Positions 27,237-37,627 are shown, counted from the first letter of the stretch. The stretch is DNA of 64,000 nucleotides from RPQJ01 sp963698735 (GCA_963698735.1 CAVOSA010000019.1:310001-374000); one strand, 5' to 3'. The notes: generated by a model not told the origin, from the letters alone. Numbers and translations are program-made.

Positions 27237-28525
27237 ACCGCCGTCGCACGCTTGCGCTCGTCGCGCTGCTTGTTTCCTGCCTGGACGGCAGCGGAATCGC
27301 GCATGCGCAGGACGTCCTCATCCGCGGCGCGAAGGTGCACACGCTGACGGCGAAGGGCACGCTCGAGCGCGCCGACGTGCTCGTGCGCGGCGGACGCGTC
27401 GTTGAAGTAGGTAGTGGTCTCGCTGCCGCGGCCGGCACGACGGTCATCGAAGCCAATGGCCGTCCGCTGACACCCGGTCTCTTCGGCGGGATCACGGGGC
27501 TCGGCATTGTCGAGATCGAACTGGAGTCGTCGACGGTCGACCGCTCCGCACTGGTCGGCGGCGGCGCAAGCGGCCCCGCCTTCGTGCCGCGACCGGAGTT
27601 CGACGTTACGCCGGCTTTCAATCCGGATTCCGTGTCGATCGGCGTCAACCGCATCGAAGGCATCACGTTCGCGATGATCGCCCCGAATGCCTCCGGCACG
27701 TTGTTCGCTGGGCAGGGAGCCGTGGCGCGTCTCGACGGCAGCGCCGATCCCTTCGTGGCCGCAAGCCGTACGCAGTTCCTCGACCTGGGCTCCTCGGCCA
27801 CAGCCGGTGTCGGTTACAGCCGCGCCGCGCAATTCATGTTGCTGGAGCAGGCAGCGCGCGAGGCGCTGCCAGGCAAGCCGCTGCAGGCTGGCGACGTGCG
27901 GCTGCTGACGCCCACTGGGCGCGAGGTGCTGGCGCGCTACCTCGGCGGCGGGCGCATTGCGTTCGCCGTCGACCGTGCGGTCGACATCCGCCAGGTGCTC
28001 GACTTCGCTGCCAGGCACGGCGTGCGTCCCGTGATCATCGGCGGTGCACAGGCCTCGCAGGTGGCCGCCCTGCTCGCCAGGTCGAAGGTACCCGTGGTAC
28101 TGGAACCGCTGCTCAACCTGCCCGGCACGTTCGACCAGCTCGGTGCCTCGATGGAGAACGCGGCGCTGCTGCAGCGCGCGGGCGTGCCGATCATGTTTTC
28201 GCATTTCTCTGCGGGAACGAACACGGCACACAAGGTTCGACAAGGCGCGGGCGTGGCCGTTGCGCACGGCCTGCCGTGGGACGCTGCGTTGGCGGCACTG
28301 ACGTCCACGCCCGCGGACGTGTTCGGCCTGGGCGCCGAAGCGGGCCGCATCATGCCTGGATCGGCTGCGGACCTCGTACTGTGGTCCGCGGACCCGCTCG
28401 AGGTGACCTCGGTCGCCGAGCAGGTCTGGATCGGCGGCCGGCCGCAGTCCATGCGCTCGCGGCAAACAGAACTGCGTGACCGCTATCGACCAACTGGCGT
28501 CGCCGCAGGACCCAGGGGCCCCTGA
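27233..28525 (+). CDS. Secreted amidohydrolase-like protein without metal ligands (pseudoenzyme partner)
   Basis: The 430-residue protein has a signal peptide ending IAHAQ and the overall amidohydrolase layout, including PLTPGL and PGSAADLVLWSADPLEV at the C-terminus. Every recognisable metal position is lost. The expected D-x-H-x-H after TPGL reads FGGITGLG, the central His blocks of its upstream neighbour correspond to FAVDRAVD and IIGGAQAS, and the catalytic Asp segment reads FSHFSAGTN. It overlaps the upstream intact enzyme by an ATGA junction. It is most likely a non-catalytic partner or subunit of that enzyme. The reading frame is intact, so it is not decaying. Confidence 0.88.
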   Translation: MNRRRTLALVALLVSCLDGSGIAHAQDVLIRGAKVHTLTAKGTLERADVLVRGGRVVEVGSGLAAAAGTTVIEANGRPLTPGLFGGITGLGIVEIELESSTVDRSALVGGGASGPAFVPRPEFDVTPAFNPDSVSIGVNRIEGITFAMIAPNASGTLFAGQGAVARLDGSADPFVAASRTQFLDLGSSATAGVGYSRAAQFMLLEQAAREALPGKPLQAGDVRLLTPTGREVLARYLGGGRIAFAVDRAVDIRQVLDFAARHGVRPVIIGGAQASQVAALLARSKVPVVLEPLLNLPGTFDQLGASMENAALLQRAGVPIMFSHFSAGTNTAHKVRQGAGVAVAHGLPWDAALAALTSTPADVFGLGAEAGRIMPGSAADLVLWSADPLEVTSVAEQVWIGGRPQSMRSRQTELRDRYRPTGVAAGPRGP

Positions 28526-28528
28526 CCG

Positions 28529-28879
28529 TTACCAGCGGACGAGCGGTACCCTCGCCGCGAGCGTGACGCCGCGGCCGTCGATGAAGACGCCGACTGGCGG
28601 AGCCACGGCGACGAAGCGCACGCCGTAAGGCCGATACCAGTTCCCGCCGTGGTAGTAATACGGCTGGCCGCGGTAGGCCACGTGGCGGCAGCCACGCGGC
28701 AGGCGATCGACCACGACGTAGCGCGGGCCCGCATAGTGGTGCGGGGCGTGATGCGGATGATGACTCCAACCCGGCGGGTAGTGCGGCGGCGAGCCGGCCG
28801 ATGCGGGGACAGCCTGCAACAGGCACAGCAGACCCGCGGCGAGCGATCCGGCGTGTCGGGCCGTTCTGGAAGCTTTCAT
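28529..28879 (-). CDS. Small secreted DUF6515-like protein
   Basis: The 116-residue product has a signal peptide (LAAGLLCLLQAVPASA), a His/Pro/Tyr-rich stretch (HYPPGWSHHPHHAPHHY), and the block RGCRHVAYRGQPYYYHGGNWYRP with PPVGVFI, which resembles DUF6515-type periplasmic proteins. The function is unknown. The His-rich segment could bind metal, which is speculation. ATG 28879 is preceded by GAAGGAG. The gene is convergent with the amidohydrolase pair (3 bases between stops) and divergent from the small membrane protein. Confidence 0.72.
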   Translation of the reverse strand: MKASRTARHAGSLAAGLLCLLQAVPASAGSPPHYPPGWSHHPHHAPHHYAGPRYVVVDRLPRGCRHVAYRGQPYYYHGGNWYRPYGVRFVAVAPPVGVFIDGRGVTLAARVPLVRW

Positions 28880-28968
28880 AGTGTCGCTCCTTCGTGCAAA
28901 GTCACCCACACCAGCAACAACGCGCCGTACGCGGATCGGTTGACGGTGCAGCGACCGAGGGAGCAACG

Positions 28969-29346
28969 ATGCGCTACCTGGTATCAGCGAGCCTGATCCT
29001 TGCCGGAATCATCCACCTGCTGCCATTGCCCGGACTGCTGGGCGCGGAGCGGCTGGCAGCGCTCTATGGGCTCGACTTCAGCGAGCCCAGCCTGTCGATC
29101 CTGATGCGTCACCGGGCGGTGCTCTTCGGGTTGCTCGGCGCTTTCCTGGTGTTCGCGGCTTTCAGGCCGGCACTGCAACCGCTCGCTTTCATCGCCGCCT
29201 TCGTGAGCGTGCTGTCATTCCTGCTGCTGGCGTGGTCGAGTGGCGGCTACAACCCGCAGGTAGGTCGCGTGGTGATGGCGGACATCGTCGCGCTGGTGGC
29301 GCTCGTCATCGGGGCGGCAGTGTACGTTCTGGACGCGAACCAATAG
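28969..29346 (+). CDS. Small four-helix membrane protein, unknown function
   Basis: The 125-residue product has four hydrophobic helices, with short polar loops including HRAVLFGLLGAFLVFAAF and SSGGYNPQVGRVVMADIVAL. ATG 28969 has a GAGGGAG ribosome site. I recognise similar small proteins in other proteobacteria, but no function is established. The gene stands alone between a divergent secreted protein and the ABC operon. Confidence 0.72.
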   Translation: MRYLVSASLILAGIIHLLPLPGLLGAERLAALYGLDFSEPSLSILMRHRAVLFGLLGAFLVFAAFRPALQPLAFIAAFVSVLSFLLLAWSSGGYNPQVGRVVMADIVALVALVIGAAVYVLDANQ

Positions 29347-29466
29347 CGAATCAGTCGCTTGCGTCGGCTGGCCAGGGCGCCTCAGTGACTGCTCTTATTG
29401 CCGTGCGCGGCGACGGCGAGCAGCATTTTGCCCAGGACTGGGTTCGCCGGCGAGGTCCTCACGGTC

Positions 29467-30189
<723 letters not shown>

Positions 30190-30193
30190 CCCG

Positions 30194-32563
30194 ATGACGC
30201 TGCACCCACTCGATCGCAAGCTGCTGCGTGACCTCTGGCGCCTGCGGGGACAGGTGCTCGCGATCGGACTCGTCATCGCATCCGGCGTCGGCCTGCTCGT
30301 CATGTCCCTGACCTCGCTCGAGGCGCTGCGGAGCACGTCGGCCGCGTACTACGAGCGTTATCGATTCGCCGATGTGTTCGCGCAGGTCAAGCGCGCGCCC
30401 GAAAGCCTGGCGGCGCGCATCGCTGCAATCGACGGTGTCCAGTCGGTCGAGACTCGCGTGGTACGCGGCGCGGTACTCGACGTGGAAGGCTTCGATGAAC
30501 CGGTCATGGGACAACTGGTATCCGTTCCCGAGAATGGCGAACCTCGGCTCAACCGGCTGGCGCTGCGCGAAGGGCGCTACCCGCAGTCCGGCAAGCCGGA
30601 CGAAGTCGTGCTGTCGGAGCCGTTTGCGCTTGCGCACAGGCTCGGCCCCGGCGATCGCCTGCGCGCGGTCATGAACGGGCGCTGGCGCAACCTGGTGGTG
30701 GTCGGCGTGGCGCTCTCGCCGGAGTACGTCTATACCATCGGGCCGGGCGCGCTGATGCCGGACGACCTTCGCTATGGCGTGCTGTGGATGGGCCGGGAGA
30801 CGCTGCAGGCCGCATACGACCTCGATGGCGCGTTCAACGAAGTCTCCGCCAGCCTGTTGCGTGGCACGAATCCCGAGCGGGTCGTCGACGAAATGGACCG
30901 ATTGCTCGATCGCTACGGCAGCCGCGGCGCTTACCCGCGCGCGGACCAGGCCTCGCACTGGTTCCTGACCAACGAAATCGACCAGCTCGAGACGATGGCA
31001 CGTTTCCTCCCTACCGTCTTCCTCGCAGTGGCGGCGTTCCTGACGAACATGGTCGTCGCCCGGCTGGTGGCGGTCGAGCGTCCAGAGATCGGGCTGCTCA
31101 AAGCTTTCGGCTACGGCAACACCGCGATCGCCTGGCATTACGTGAAGCTCGTGCTTGCGATCGGCGCCGTAGGCACGTTGCTCGGCTGGTTCTTCGGCTA
31201 TTGGCTCGGGCTCTACAGCACCACGATGTATGCCGATTTCTATCGCTTCCCGTTCCTGCTGTTCCGGCCGAACGTCGGTCCGTTCCTGCTGGCGGCCGGT
31301 GCAAGCGTGGGTGCCGCGCTGCTGGGCGCGATCGGAGCCGTGCGTCGAGCCGCAGCACTGTCGCCCGCTGCCGCGATGCAACCACCCGCCCCGCCCCTGT
31401 TCCGGCGCAACCGGCTGCCCCTGCCGCGGTTCTTCGAGCAGCTCGACCAACCCACTCGCATCGTGCTGCGCCAGACCTCGCGCTGGCCCCTGCGTTCGCT
31501 CGTCACCAGCATGGGTATCGCGATGTCGGTCGCCGTGCTGATCGTGTCGATGCAGTGGCTCGACGCCATTCACCGCATCGTGGATGTCTACTTCCTGCAG
31601 GCGCAGGGCCAGGACCTCACGGTGGGATTGGTCGAAGCGCGTTCCAGCGCGGCCGTGCGCGAACTGGCGCGCATGCCTGGCGTGCTCGCGGTCGAGCCGA
31701 TGCGCACGGTGGCTGCGAAGCTGCGTTCTGGACCGCGCGTGGTGCGGGACGCCGTCCAGGGCGTTCCCGCCCACCAGACGCTCTATCGTGTGTACGACGC
31801 GCAGGGCACGGCGCTGGACCTGCCTCCTGAAGGCCTGGTGATCTCCACGGTGCTCGCGGAGCGGCTGGCGGTGGGGCCGGGAGACACCATCACCGTCGAG
31901 GTCCTCGAAGGCCGGCGACCCGTGCTCGAGATTCCGGTGGTTGCGACGTTCGAAACCTACATCGGCCGGCCGGCCTACATCGACATCGACGCGCTGAATC
32001 GGGCGATGCACGAGCCGCCCAGCGTCACGGCGGTGCACCTGCGCGTGGATCCGTTGTTCGAAACCCGCTTGTACCGCGAACTGAAGCAGATGCCGCAGGT
32101 CAGCGCCGTCAATCTGCGGAGCGCCGCAGTGACGACCTTCAACCAGACACTGGCAAAGACCATGCTGATCTACGTCGGGTTCTTCATCGTCTTCTCGGCG
32201 ACGCTGGCGTGCGGCGTGGCATACAACGCAGCCCGCATCGCGCTCGCCGAACGAGCGCGCGAACTGGCGACGATGCGCGTGCTCGGCTTCTCGCGGCGCG
32301 AAGTCGAATACATCCTCATCGGTGAAATCGGCCTGTTGACCTTCGTTGCGCTGCCGCTTGGCGCAGGCATCGGCTGGCTGCTCGCACGGTGGCTGGTGCG
32401 GGCCTTCCAGACCGAACTCTACCGCGTGCCGTTCGTCGTCGAGCCGTCGACGTTCGGCTGGGCCATCCTCGGCGGGTTCCTGGCAACCCTCGCCTCGGTG
32501 CTGCTGGTGCGCCGGCGGCTCGACCGGCTCGACCTCATCGCCGTGCTCAAGACCCGGGAATGA
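30194..32563 (+). CDS. ABC transporter permease with duplicated FtsX domains
   Basis: The 789-residue permease has an N-terminal helix (LAIGLVIASGVGLLVM), a large periplasmic domain, and three helices of a first FtsX core (NMVVARLVAVERPEIGLLKAFGYG). The whole plan is then repeated (SLVTSMGIAMSVAVLIVSM, and RARELATMRVLGFSRREV near the end). Two FtsX domains in one chain resemble the large permeases of lipoprotein or lipid exporters. With its ATPase and adaptor it forms a tripartite efflux or mechanotransmission complex of the inner membrane. Substrate unknown. Confidence 0.92.
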   Translation: MTLHPLDRKLLRDLWRLRGQVLAIGLVIASGVGLLVMSLTSLEALRSTSAAYYERYRFADVFAQVKRAPESLAARIAAIDGVQSVETRVVRGAVLDVEGFDEPVMGQLVSVPENGEPRLNRLALREGRYPQSGKPDEVVLSEPFALAHRLGPGDRLRAVMNGRWRNLVVVGVALSPEYVYTIGPGALMPDDLRYGVLWMGRETLQAAYDLDGAFNEVSASLLRGTNPERVVDEMDRLLDRYGSRGAYPRADQASHWFLTNEIDQLETMARFLPTVFLAVAAFLTNMVVARLVAVERPEIGLLKAFGYGNTAIAWHYVKLVLAIGAVGTLLGWFFGYWLGLYSTTMYADFYRFPFLLFRPNVGPFLLAAGASVGAALLGAIGAVRRAAALSPAAAMQPPAPPLFRRNRLPLPRFFEQLDQPTRIVLRQTSRWPLRSLVTSMGIAMSVAVLIVSMQWLDAIHRIVDVYFLQAQGQDLTVGLVEARSSAAVRELARMPGVLAVEPMRTVAAKLRSGPRVVRDAVQGVPAHQTLYRVYDAQGTALDLPPEGLVISTVLAERLAVGPGDTITVEVLEGRRPVLEIPVVATFETYIGRPAYIDIDALNRAMHEPPSVTAVHLRVDPLFETRLYRELKQMPQVSAVNLRSAAVTTFNQTLAKTMLIYVGFFIVFSATLACGVAYNAARIALAERARELATMRVLGFSRREVEYILIGEIGLLTFVALPLGAGIGWLLARWLVRAFQTELYRVPFVVEPSTFGWAILGGFLATLASVLLVRRRLDRLDLIAVLKTRE

Positions 32564-32567
32564 AGTT

Positions 32568-33776
32568 ATGACACAGGCAAGCTGGCGCAGGCTCTGGTTC
32601 TGGCTACCCGCTTTCATCGCGCTCGCGGGCGTGCTGGCGTGGCTCTTCCGCCCGCAGCCGGTGACGGTGGACCTGGCGACGGTCGCGCGCGGCCCGCTGC
32701 AGGTCAGCGTGAGCGACGACGGCGAGACGCGAGTGCGCGACATGTTCGTCGTCTCGGCGCCCCTGGCCGGACACATGCGACGCATCGAACTGGAAGCCGG
32801 CGACAGCGTCGTCGCGGGCGAGACCATCGTCGCGCGCATCGAACCATCGGATCCGTCGTTCCTCGACCGCCGCAGCGAAGCGGAAGTCCGGGCCGGCATC
32901 CGTGCCAGCGAAGCCGCCCGCGTGCATGCGGCCGCCGAACTGCGTCGCGCCCAGGCGGAACGCGATTTCGCGGTCACGGAGCTGAAGCGTTACGAGGGCC
33001 TCGCCGCAAGCCGCACGATTTCGCAGAACGACCTCGAATCGGCGCGCCGCCGCGCACGCACGGCCGAGGCCGCGGTCGACGAGGCCGTGGCGGGACTGCG
33101 TGTAAGTGAATCCGAACTCGACCAGGCGAAGGCCCGGCTGATGGCGCCAGGCAAAAGCGCGGATCCACACGCCGACTGCGACTGCGTCACGGTCAGGTCG
33201 CCGGTCAGTGGCAACGTCCTGCAGGTGCTCGCGGAGAGCGAAGGCATCGTTGCGTCCGGCACGCCACTCGTCGAGATCGGCGATCCCGGCAGGCTCGAGG
33301 TCGTCACGGACCTGCTGTCCACGGAAGCCGTAAAGGTGCGGACCGGGCAGCGCGCGCTCATTGAAGGCTGGGGTGGCGACCATGCGCTCGAAGGAGTCGT
33401 GCGGCGGGTGGAGCCCTATGGATTCACGAAGGTTTCGGCCCTCGGTGTCGAGGAGCAGCGCGTGAAGGTCATCATCGACATCACGGACCCGGCCGACCGC
33501 TGGCGCAATCTGGGGCACGGCTATCGCGTGGAGCCCCGCATCGTCCTGTGGGAAGCCAACGACGTGCTGAAGGTGCCGCTATCATCCCTGTTCCGCCGGG
33601 GCACAGAATGGGCCGTCTTCGTGAATCGAGACGGACGGGCGCGCGTGCAGGCCGTCGTGGTCGGCCACATGAACGGGATCGACGCGGAAGTGCTCGAGGG
33701 CGTTGCAGCGGGTGACGTGGTCGTCGTCCATCCGAGCGATCGGGTCAGCGACGGCGCGCGGATCGAGCCGCGCTGA
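32568..33776 (+). CDS. HlyD/RND-type periplasmic adaptor protein
   Basis: This is a 402-residue membrane-fusion protein. It has an N-terminal anchor helix (LWFWLPAFIALAGVLAWLF), a split lipoyl domain (VSAPLAGHMRRIELEAGD and CVTVRSPVSGNVLQVLAES), a coiled-coil hairpin from about 105 to 195 (SEAARVHAAAELRRAQAERD and the facing helix), then beta-barrel domains ending in VHPSDRVSDGARIEPR. It starts 5 bases after the permease stop, so it belongs to the same operon. No outer-membrane factor (TolC) gene is present nearby. The pump would therefore use one encoded elsewhere. Confidence 0.92.
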   Translation: MTQASWRRLWFWLPAFIALAGVLAWLFRPQPVTVDLATVARGPLQVSVSDDGETRVRDMFVVSAPLAGHMRRIELEAGDSVVAGETIVARIEPSDPSFLDRRSEAEVRAGIRASEAARVHAAAELRRAQAERDFAVTELKRYEGLAASRTISQNDLESARRRARTAEAAVDEAVAGLRVSESELDQAKARLMAPGKSADPHADCDCVTVRSPVSGNVLQVLAESEGIVASGTPLVEIGDPGRLEVVTDLLSTEAVKVRTGQRALIEGWGGDHALEGVVRRVEPYGFTKVSALGVEEQRVKVIIDITDPADRWRNLGHGYRVEPRIVLWEANDVLKVPLSSLFRRGTEWAVFVNRDGRARVQAVVVGHMNGIDAEVLEGVAAGDVVVVHPSDRVSDGARIEPR

Positions 33777-33803
33777 ATGTCCATCGAATGCTAGGATCGT
33801 CGC

Positions 33804-35315
33804 ATGAAAGACTTGCCGAACGTCCTGGTCATCATGTACGACCAGCTGACTCCTTCAGCGCTAGGCTGCTACGGCAACCGCGCTACCAGGTCCCCGCACA
33901 TCGACCGCCTCGCCGCGGCAGGCGTGGTGTTCGACGCCGCCTACTCCAACAGCCCGCTTTGCACGCCGGCACGGTACTGCATGATGACCGGGCAACTGCC
34001 CTCGGCCACCCGTGGCTACGATAATGCGGCGTACCTGGCCAGCACGATCCCCACGTTCGCGCACTACGCGCGCGCTGCCGGCTATCGCACAGTGCTTTCC
34101 GGCAAGATGCACTTCGTCGGCCCCGACCAGCTGCACGGCTTCGAAGAGCGCCGCACGACGGATATCTATCCGGCGGACTTCGGTTGGACACCGGATTGGC
34201 GAACGCCCGACGAGCGCATCGACTGGTGGTACCACAACATGGAGAGCGTCACCGGCGCGGGCGTGGCCGAAGTCACCAACCAGCTGTTGTTCGACGACGA
34301 GGTCGGCGTCAACGCGGTGCGCGCGCTGCACGATGTGGCGCGTGCCGACGACGGGCGGCCCTTCCTGCACGTCGCCAGCTTTACGCACCCACACGACCCG
34401 TACGTGACGCGGCAGGAATTCTGGGACCGATACGAAGGTGTCGACATCCCGCTGCCCCTGGTTTCTGCAGCCGACGTAGCGCTCGACCCGCACACCCGGC
34501 GGCTGCGCGTCGCCTGCGCGATGGAACGCACTCCGATCACCGACGACGACGTGCGTCGTGCACGGCGCGCTTACCTCGGGAACATCTCGTACGTCGACGA
34601 CTGGACCGGCCGGCTCGTCGCGACACTCGGGTCGCTCGGCCTGGCGGACAATACAGTGGTCGTCCTGCTCGCCGACCACGGCGACATGCTGGGTGAGCGT
34701 GGTCTCTGGTACAAGATGAACTTCTTCGAAGGGTCCACGCGCATCCCGCTGGTCGTGCACGCACCCGCACGCTACCGTGCAAGTCGCGTGTCGACGCCAG
34801 TCTCGCTGGTCGACGTACTGCCGACAATCGTCGAGTTGTCCGGCGGTTCGGCCGCCGACGCCGTCGAACCGCTCGCGGGGCGCTCCCTGCTGCCATTGTG
34901 CGAAGGCAAGGCAGAAGACCGAACCGTCGTCGGCGAGTACGCGGCCGAGGGCGCCTGCGCCCCGATCGTCATGCTGCGCCGGGGTACTCTCAAGTTCGTG
35001 CACTGCCCCCTCGATCCGGACCAGTTGTACGACCTCGCGGCAGACCCCGGTGAGCGGATCAACCTGGCTGGCCACGCGGCGTGGGCACCCACCGTCGGCG
35101 AATTCCGCAACGAGGTCGCGCAGCGTTGGGACCTCGCGCACTTCCATGCGGCGGTGCTGCAGGATCAGGCGCGGCGCCGATTCGTGATGGGCGCATTGCG
35201 CACGGGAAACTACACGCCCTGGGAGTTCACACCGCGTCGTGACGCCTCCGGCGAATACATGCGCAACCACCTCGACCTCAATGTCGTCGAGCGAAGCGCC
35301 CGCTGGCCGCGCTGA
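33804..35315 (+). CDS. betC: Choline sulfatase
   Basis: The 503-residue sulfatase hydrolyses choline-O-sulfate to choline and sulfate. The formylglycine site is C53 in PLCTPARYCMMTG (C-x-P-x-R). Metal-binding Asp residues occur in IMYDQ and LLADHGDMLGE, and SFTHPHDPY matches BetC. The C-terminal extension (RFVMGALRTG and YMRNHLDLNVVE) is the choline-sulfatase-specific tail, which distinguishes it from other sulfatases. No betI, betA/B or choline sulfate transporter gene lies next to it. A sulfatase-maturing enzyme is also not in the window. Confidence 0.93.
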   Translation: MKDLPNVLVIMYDQLTPSALGCYGNRATRSPHIDRLAAAGVVFDAAYSNSPLCTPARYCMMTGQLPSATRGYDNAAYLASTIPTFAHYARAAGYRTVLSGKMHFVGPDQLHGFEERRTTDIYPADFGWTPDWRTPDERIDWWYHNMESVTGAGVAEVTNQLLFDDEVGVNAVRALHDVARADDGRPFLHVASFTHPHDPYVTRQEFWDRYEGVDIPLPLVSAADVALDPHTRRLRVACAMERTPITDDDVRRARRAYLGNISYVDDWTGRLVATLGSLGLADNTVVVLLADHGDMLGERGLWYKMNFFEGSTRIPLVVHAPARYRASRVSTPVSLVDVLPTIVELSGGSAADAVEPLAGRSLLPLCEGKAEDRTVVGEYAAEGACAPIVMLRRGTLKFVHCPLDPDQLYDLAADPGERINLAGHAAWAPTVGEFRNEVAQRWDLAHFHAAVLQDQARRRFVMGALRTGNYTPWEFTPRRDASGEYMRNHLDLNVVERSARWPR

Positions 35316-35395
35316 ACCGTCCCTCGCGCCAACCGTCTCCCGCCGCGGCGGGCGAGCGAACGCCCTGGCCGCCAGCCCCGTCCAGACGCAGCTGA

Positions 35396-37026
35396 TCAGG
35401 GCCGCGAGAACAGCACCTCGCCCTCGTCCGACAGGTCGAAGCGGCTGGACATCGGCACCTTCGGCAGGCCCGGCATGCGCAGGATTTCGCCGGTGATCGG
35501 GATGACGAAGCCGGCGCCGGCCGCGAGCTGGATCTCGCGCACGGTGACGAGGAAATCCTTCGGTCGCCCGAGCAGGGCCGGGTTGTCGGACAGCGACTGC
35601 TGCGTCTTCGCGATGCAGATCGGCAGCTTGTCGAATCCGGCCTTCTTCAGTTGCTCGAGGTCACGCTTCGCCCGCACCGTGTAGTCCACCGCCTGAGCGC
35701 CGTACATTTCGCGCGCCACGGTCGCGATCTTGTGCTCGATCGAATCGCTCCATTCGTAGAGCGGCGTGAATCCGGGCTCGGTGCGCGCGACGAGGTCACG
35801 CACGACTTCGGCGAGTTCGATGCAACCACTGCCACCCTGGCTGAAGGGGTTCGCAGCCACGGCCGGTACGCCCAGGCTCGCGCAGTGCTTCTGCAGCGCG
35901 GCCACTTCCTCCGCCGTGTCGGTCGGGAAGCCGTTGATCGCGACGACACAGGACTGCCCGAACTTGCGGATGCTCTCGATGTGCTTCTCCATGTTGGAGA
36001 AACCGCGGGTCATCGCCTCGACGTCCGGCTTGCTGACCTCCGCGAGCGGCTTGCCGCCGTGCATCTTCAGGGCGCGGATGGTAGTCACCAGCACGGTGCA
36101 GGCGGGCGCGAAACCGCCGTATCGGCAGTTGATGTCGAAGAACTTCTCGGCGCCGAGTTCGAACGCGAAGCCCGCCTCGGTGACGACGATGTCGGCATAC
36201 GACAGGGCCGCACGCGTTGCAGTCACGCTGTTGGTGCCGTGCGCGATGTTGGCAAACGGCCCCCCGTGCACGAACGCAGGAGCACCCTCGGTGGTCTGCA
36301 CGAGGTTCGGCTTGATCGCCTGGCTCATGAGCGCAGCCATCGCGCCCACGGCGCCAAGCTCACCCGCGGTGACGGCCGTGCCATCCGCCGTGTAGCCGAC
36401 GACGATGCGGCCGAGCCTGGCCTTGAGGTCGGGGATGTCGCTGGCGAGACACAGGATCGCCATGACTTCGCTGGCGGCGGTAATGTCGAAGCCGCTCTCG
36501 CGCGGAATGCCTTCCGAGCGGCCGCCGAGGCCGATGATGATGTCGCGCAGCGCGCGATCGTTCATGTCGACGACGCGCTTCCAGGTGACACGCCGCGGGT
36601 CGAGCCGCGAGGGGTTGCGTTGTGCAAGGTATTGTCGACGAGCGCCGCGAGCAGGTTGTGCGCGCTCGAGACGGCGTGGAAATCGCCGTTGAAGTGCAGG
36701 TTGATGTCCATCATCGGCAGCATCTCGGACGCGCCACCGCCCGCGCCGCCGCCCTTCATGCCGAAGACCGGGCCGAGGCTCGGCTCGCGCAATGCCGCGG
36801 CGCTGCGTACGCCGATCTTTGCGAGCCCCTGCACCAGGCCGATAGTCGTCGTGGTCTTGCCCTCGCCTGCCGGCGTCGGCGTGATGGCCGAGACCAGTAC
36901 GAGTTTGCCTCGGTCGGGCCGGCCCTTGAACGCGGACAGCGGCAGCTTGGCCTTGTAGTGACCGTAAGGTTCAAGCACGGCAGGATCGATGCCGATAGCG
37001 CGCGCGACGTCACCAATGGGCTTCAT
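35396..37026 (-). pseudogene. fhs: Formate-tetrahydrofolate ligase, interrupted by one frameshift
   Basis: The two halves together make one FTHFS, which forms 10-formyl-THF from formate, ATP and THF. The N-terminal part (37026 to about 36618) has the P-loop TPAGEGKTTTTIG and GDFHAVSSAHNLLAALVDN. The C-terminal part (to 35396) resumes as RNPSRLDPRRVTWKRVVDMNDRAL and carries on to EVLFSRP. The junction near 36617-36618 lacks one base: restoring a G or C after LHN gives the expected H-N-G-N-P. Everything else is intact, and the total of about 543 residues is near the family's 555. Either the gene is newly broken or one base is missing from the assembly. Read as annotated, the product would be two fragments and inactive. 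Confidence 0.88.
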
Positions 37027-37234
37027 GTGTCTCGTCCCCCTGATGCAGGCCGGTCATCTGCAGTGACCTCGGCCAGCTGTTGCATGTGTCGTTCTGAGCG
37101 TGGAGTTTTGCACAGTGCCGCGATCCTTGGGACTGCTGGCACCACGGATGATGCCGTCGTGGTAAAAATCGACGTCCGCTGCCGACGCCTTTTTGTTGCG
37201 ATGCAGCGCAGACAGTCAACGGAGGAACGCAAGC

Positions 37235-37606
37235 TTGAAGTGTCTTCCCATGCCTTTCGGTGACCGGGCCCGTCTTTGCGGCGGAGTGTCTCTCATCGTC
37301 CTGCTGGTCACTGGTTGCATGTCGACTGCCACAGCCCCTCCCACGCCAGCGCCCGATTTGCAGTTGCTCAGTGCTGCAACCCTCGACATGCCACAGGGTT
37401 GCGAGGCCGACCAGGGCGCGATGTATCGCACGGCGTTCACGGTCCAGCCGGATGGGCACGTCACGCACGCGGCGTCGGCGACGGGCGATGGATGCGTGCA
37501 GGACGCGCTGCGGCGCTGGGTCTCGACGTTTCGCTACAAGCCAGTCAGCAAGGAGATGCCGGCAGTGATCGACTGGATGAACGTAACAGCGTCGCGCGGC
37601 GGCTGA
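37235..37606 (+). CDS. Small lipoprotein, possibly TonB C-terminal-like
   Basis: The 123-residue product has a lipoprotein signal (GGVSLIVLLVTGC) and a short mature part with YRTAFTVQPDGHVTHAASATGDGCVQDALRRWVSTFRYKP, whose last part resembles the TonB C-terminal fold used in small periplasmic proteins. I choose the TTG start at 37235 because an ideal GGAGGA site lies 8 bases upstream; an ATG at 37250 in the same frame is poorly spaced. The mature domain has two Cys that could form a disulfide. Function unknown. It is convergent with the mocA gene, 21 bases apart. Confidence 0.68.
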   Translation: MKCLPMPFGDRARLCGGVSLIVLLVTGCMSTATAPPTPAPDLQLLSAATLDMPQGCEADQGAMYRTAFTVQPDGHVTHAASATGDGCVQDALRRWVSTFRYKPVSKEMPAVIDWMNVTASRGG

Positions 37607-37627
37607 GGAATCAGCGCAGGAACGGCC

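Noticed and set aside
35338..35352. GC palindrome CCCGCCGCGGCGGG between betC and fhs
   Set aside because: There is no loop and no T tract, and such palindromes are frequent in DNA of this base composition.
36600..36640. Programmed ribosomal frameshift in fhs
   Set aside because: There is no slippery heptamer or downstream structure, and no precedent in this gene. A missing base is simpler.
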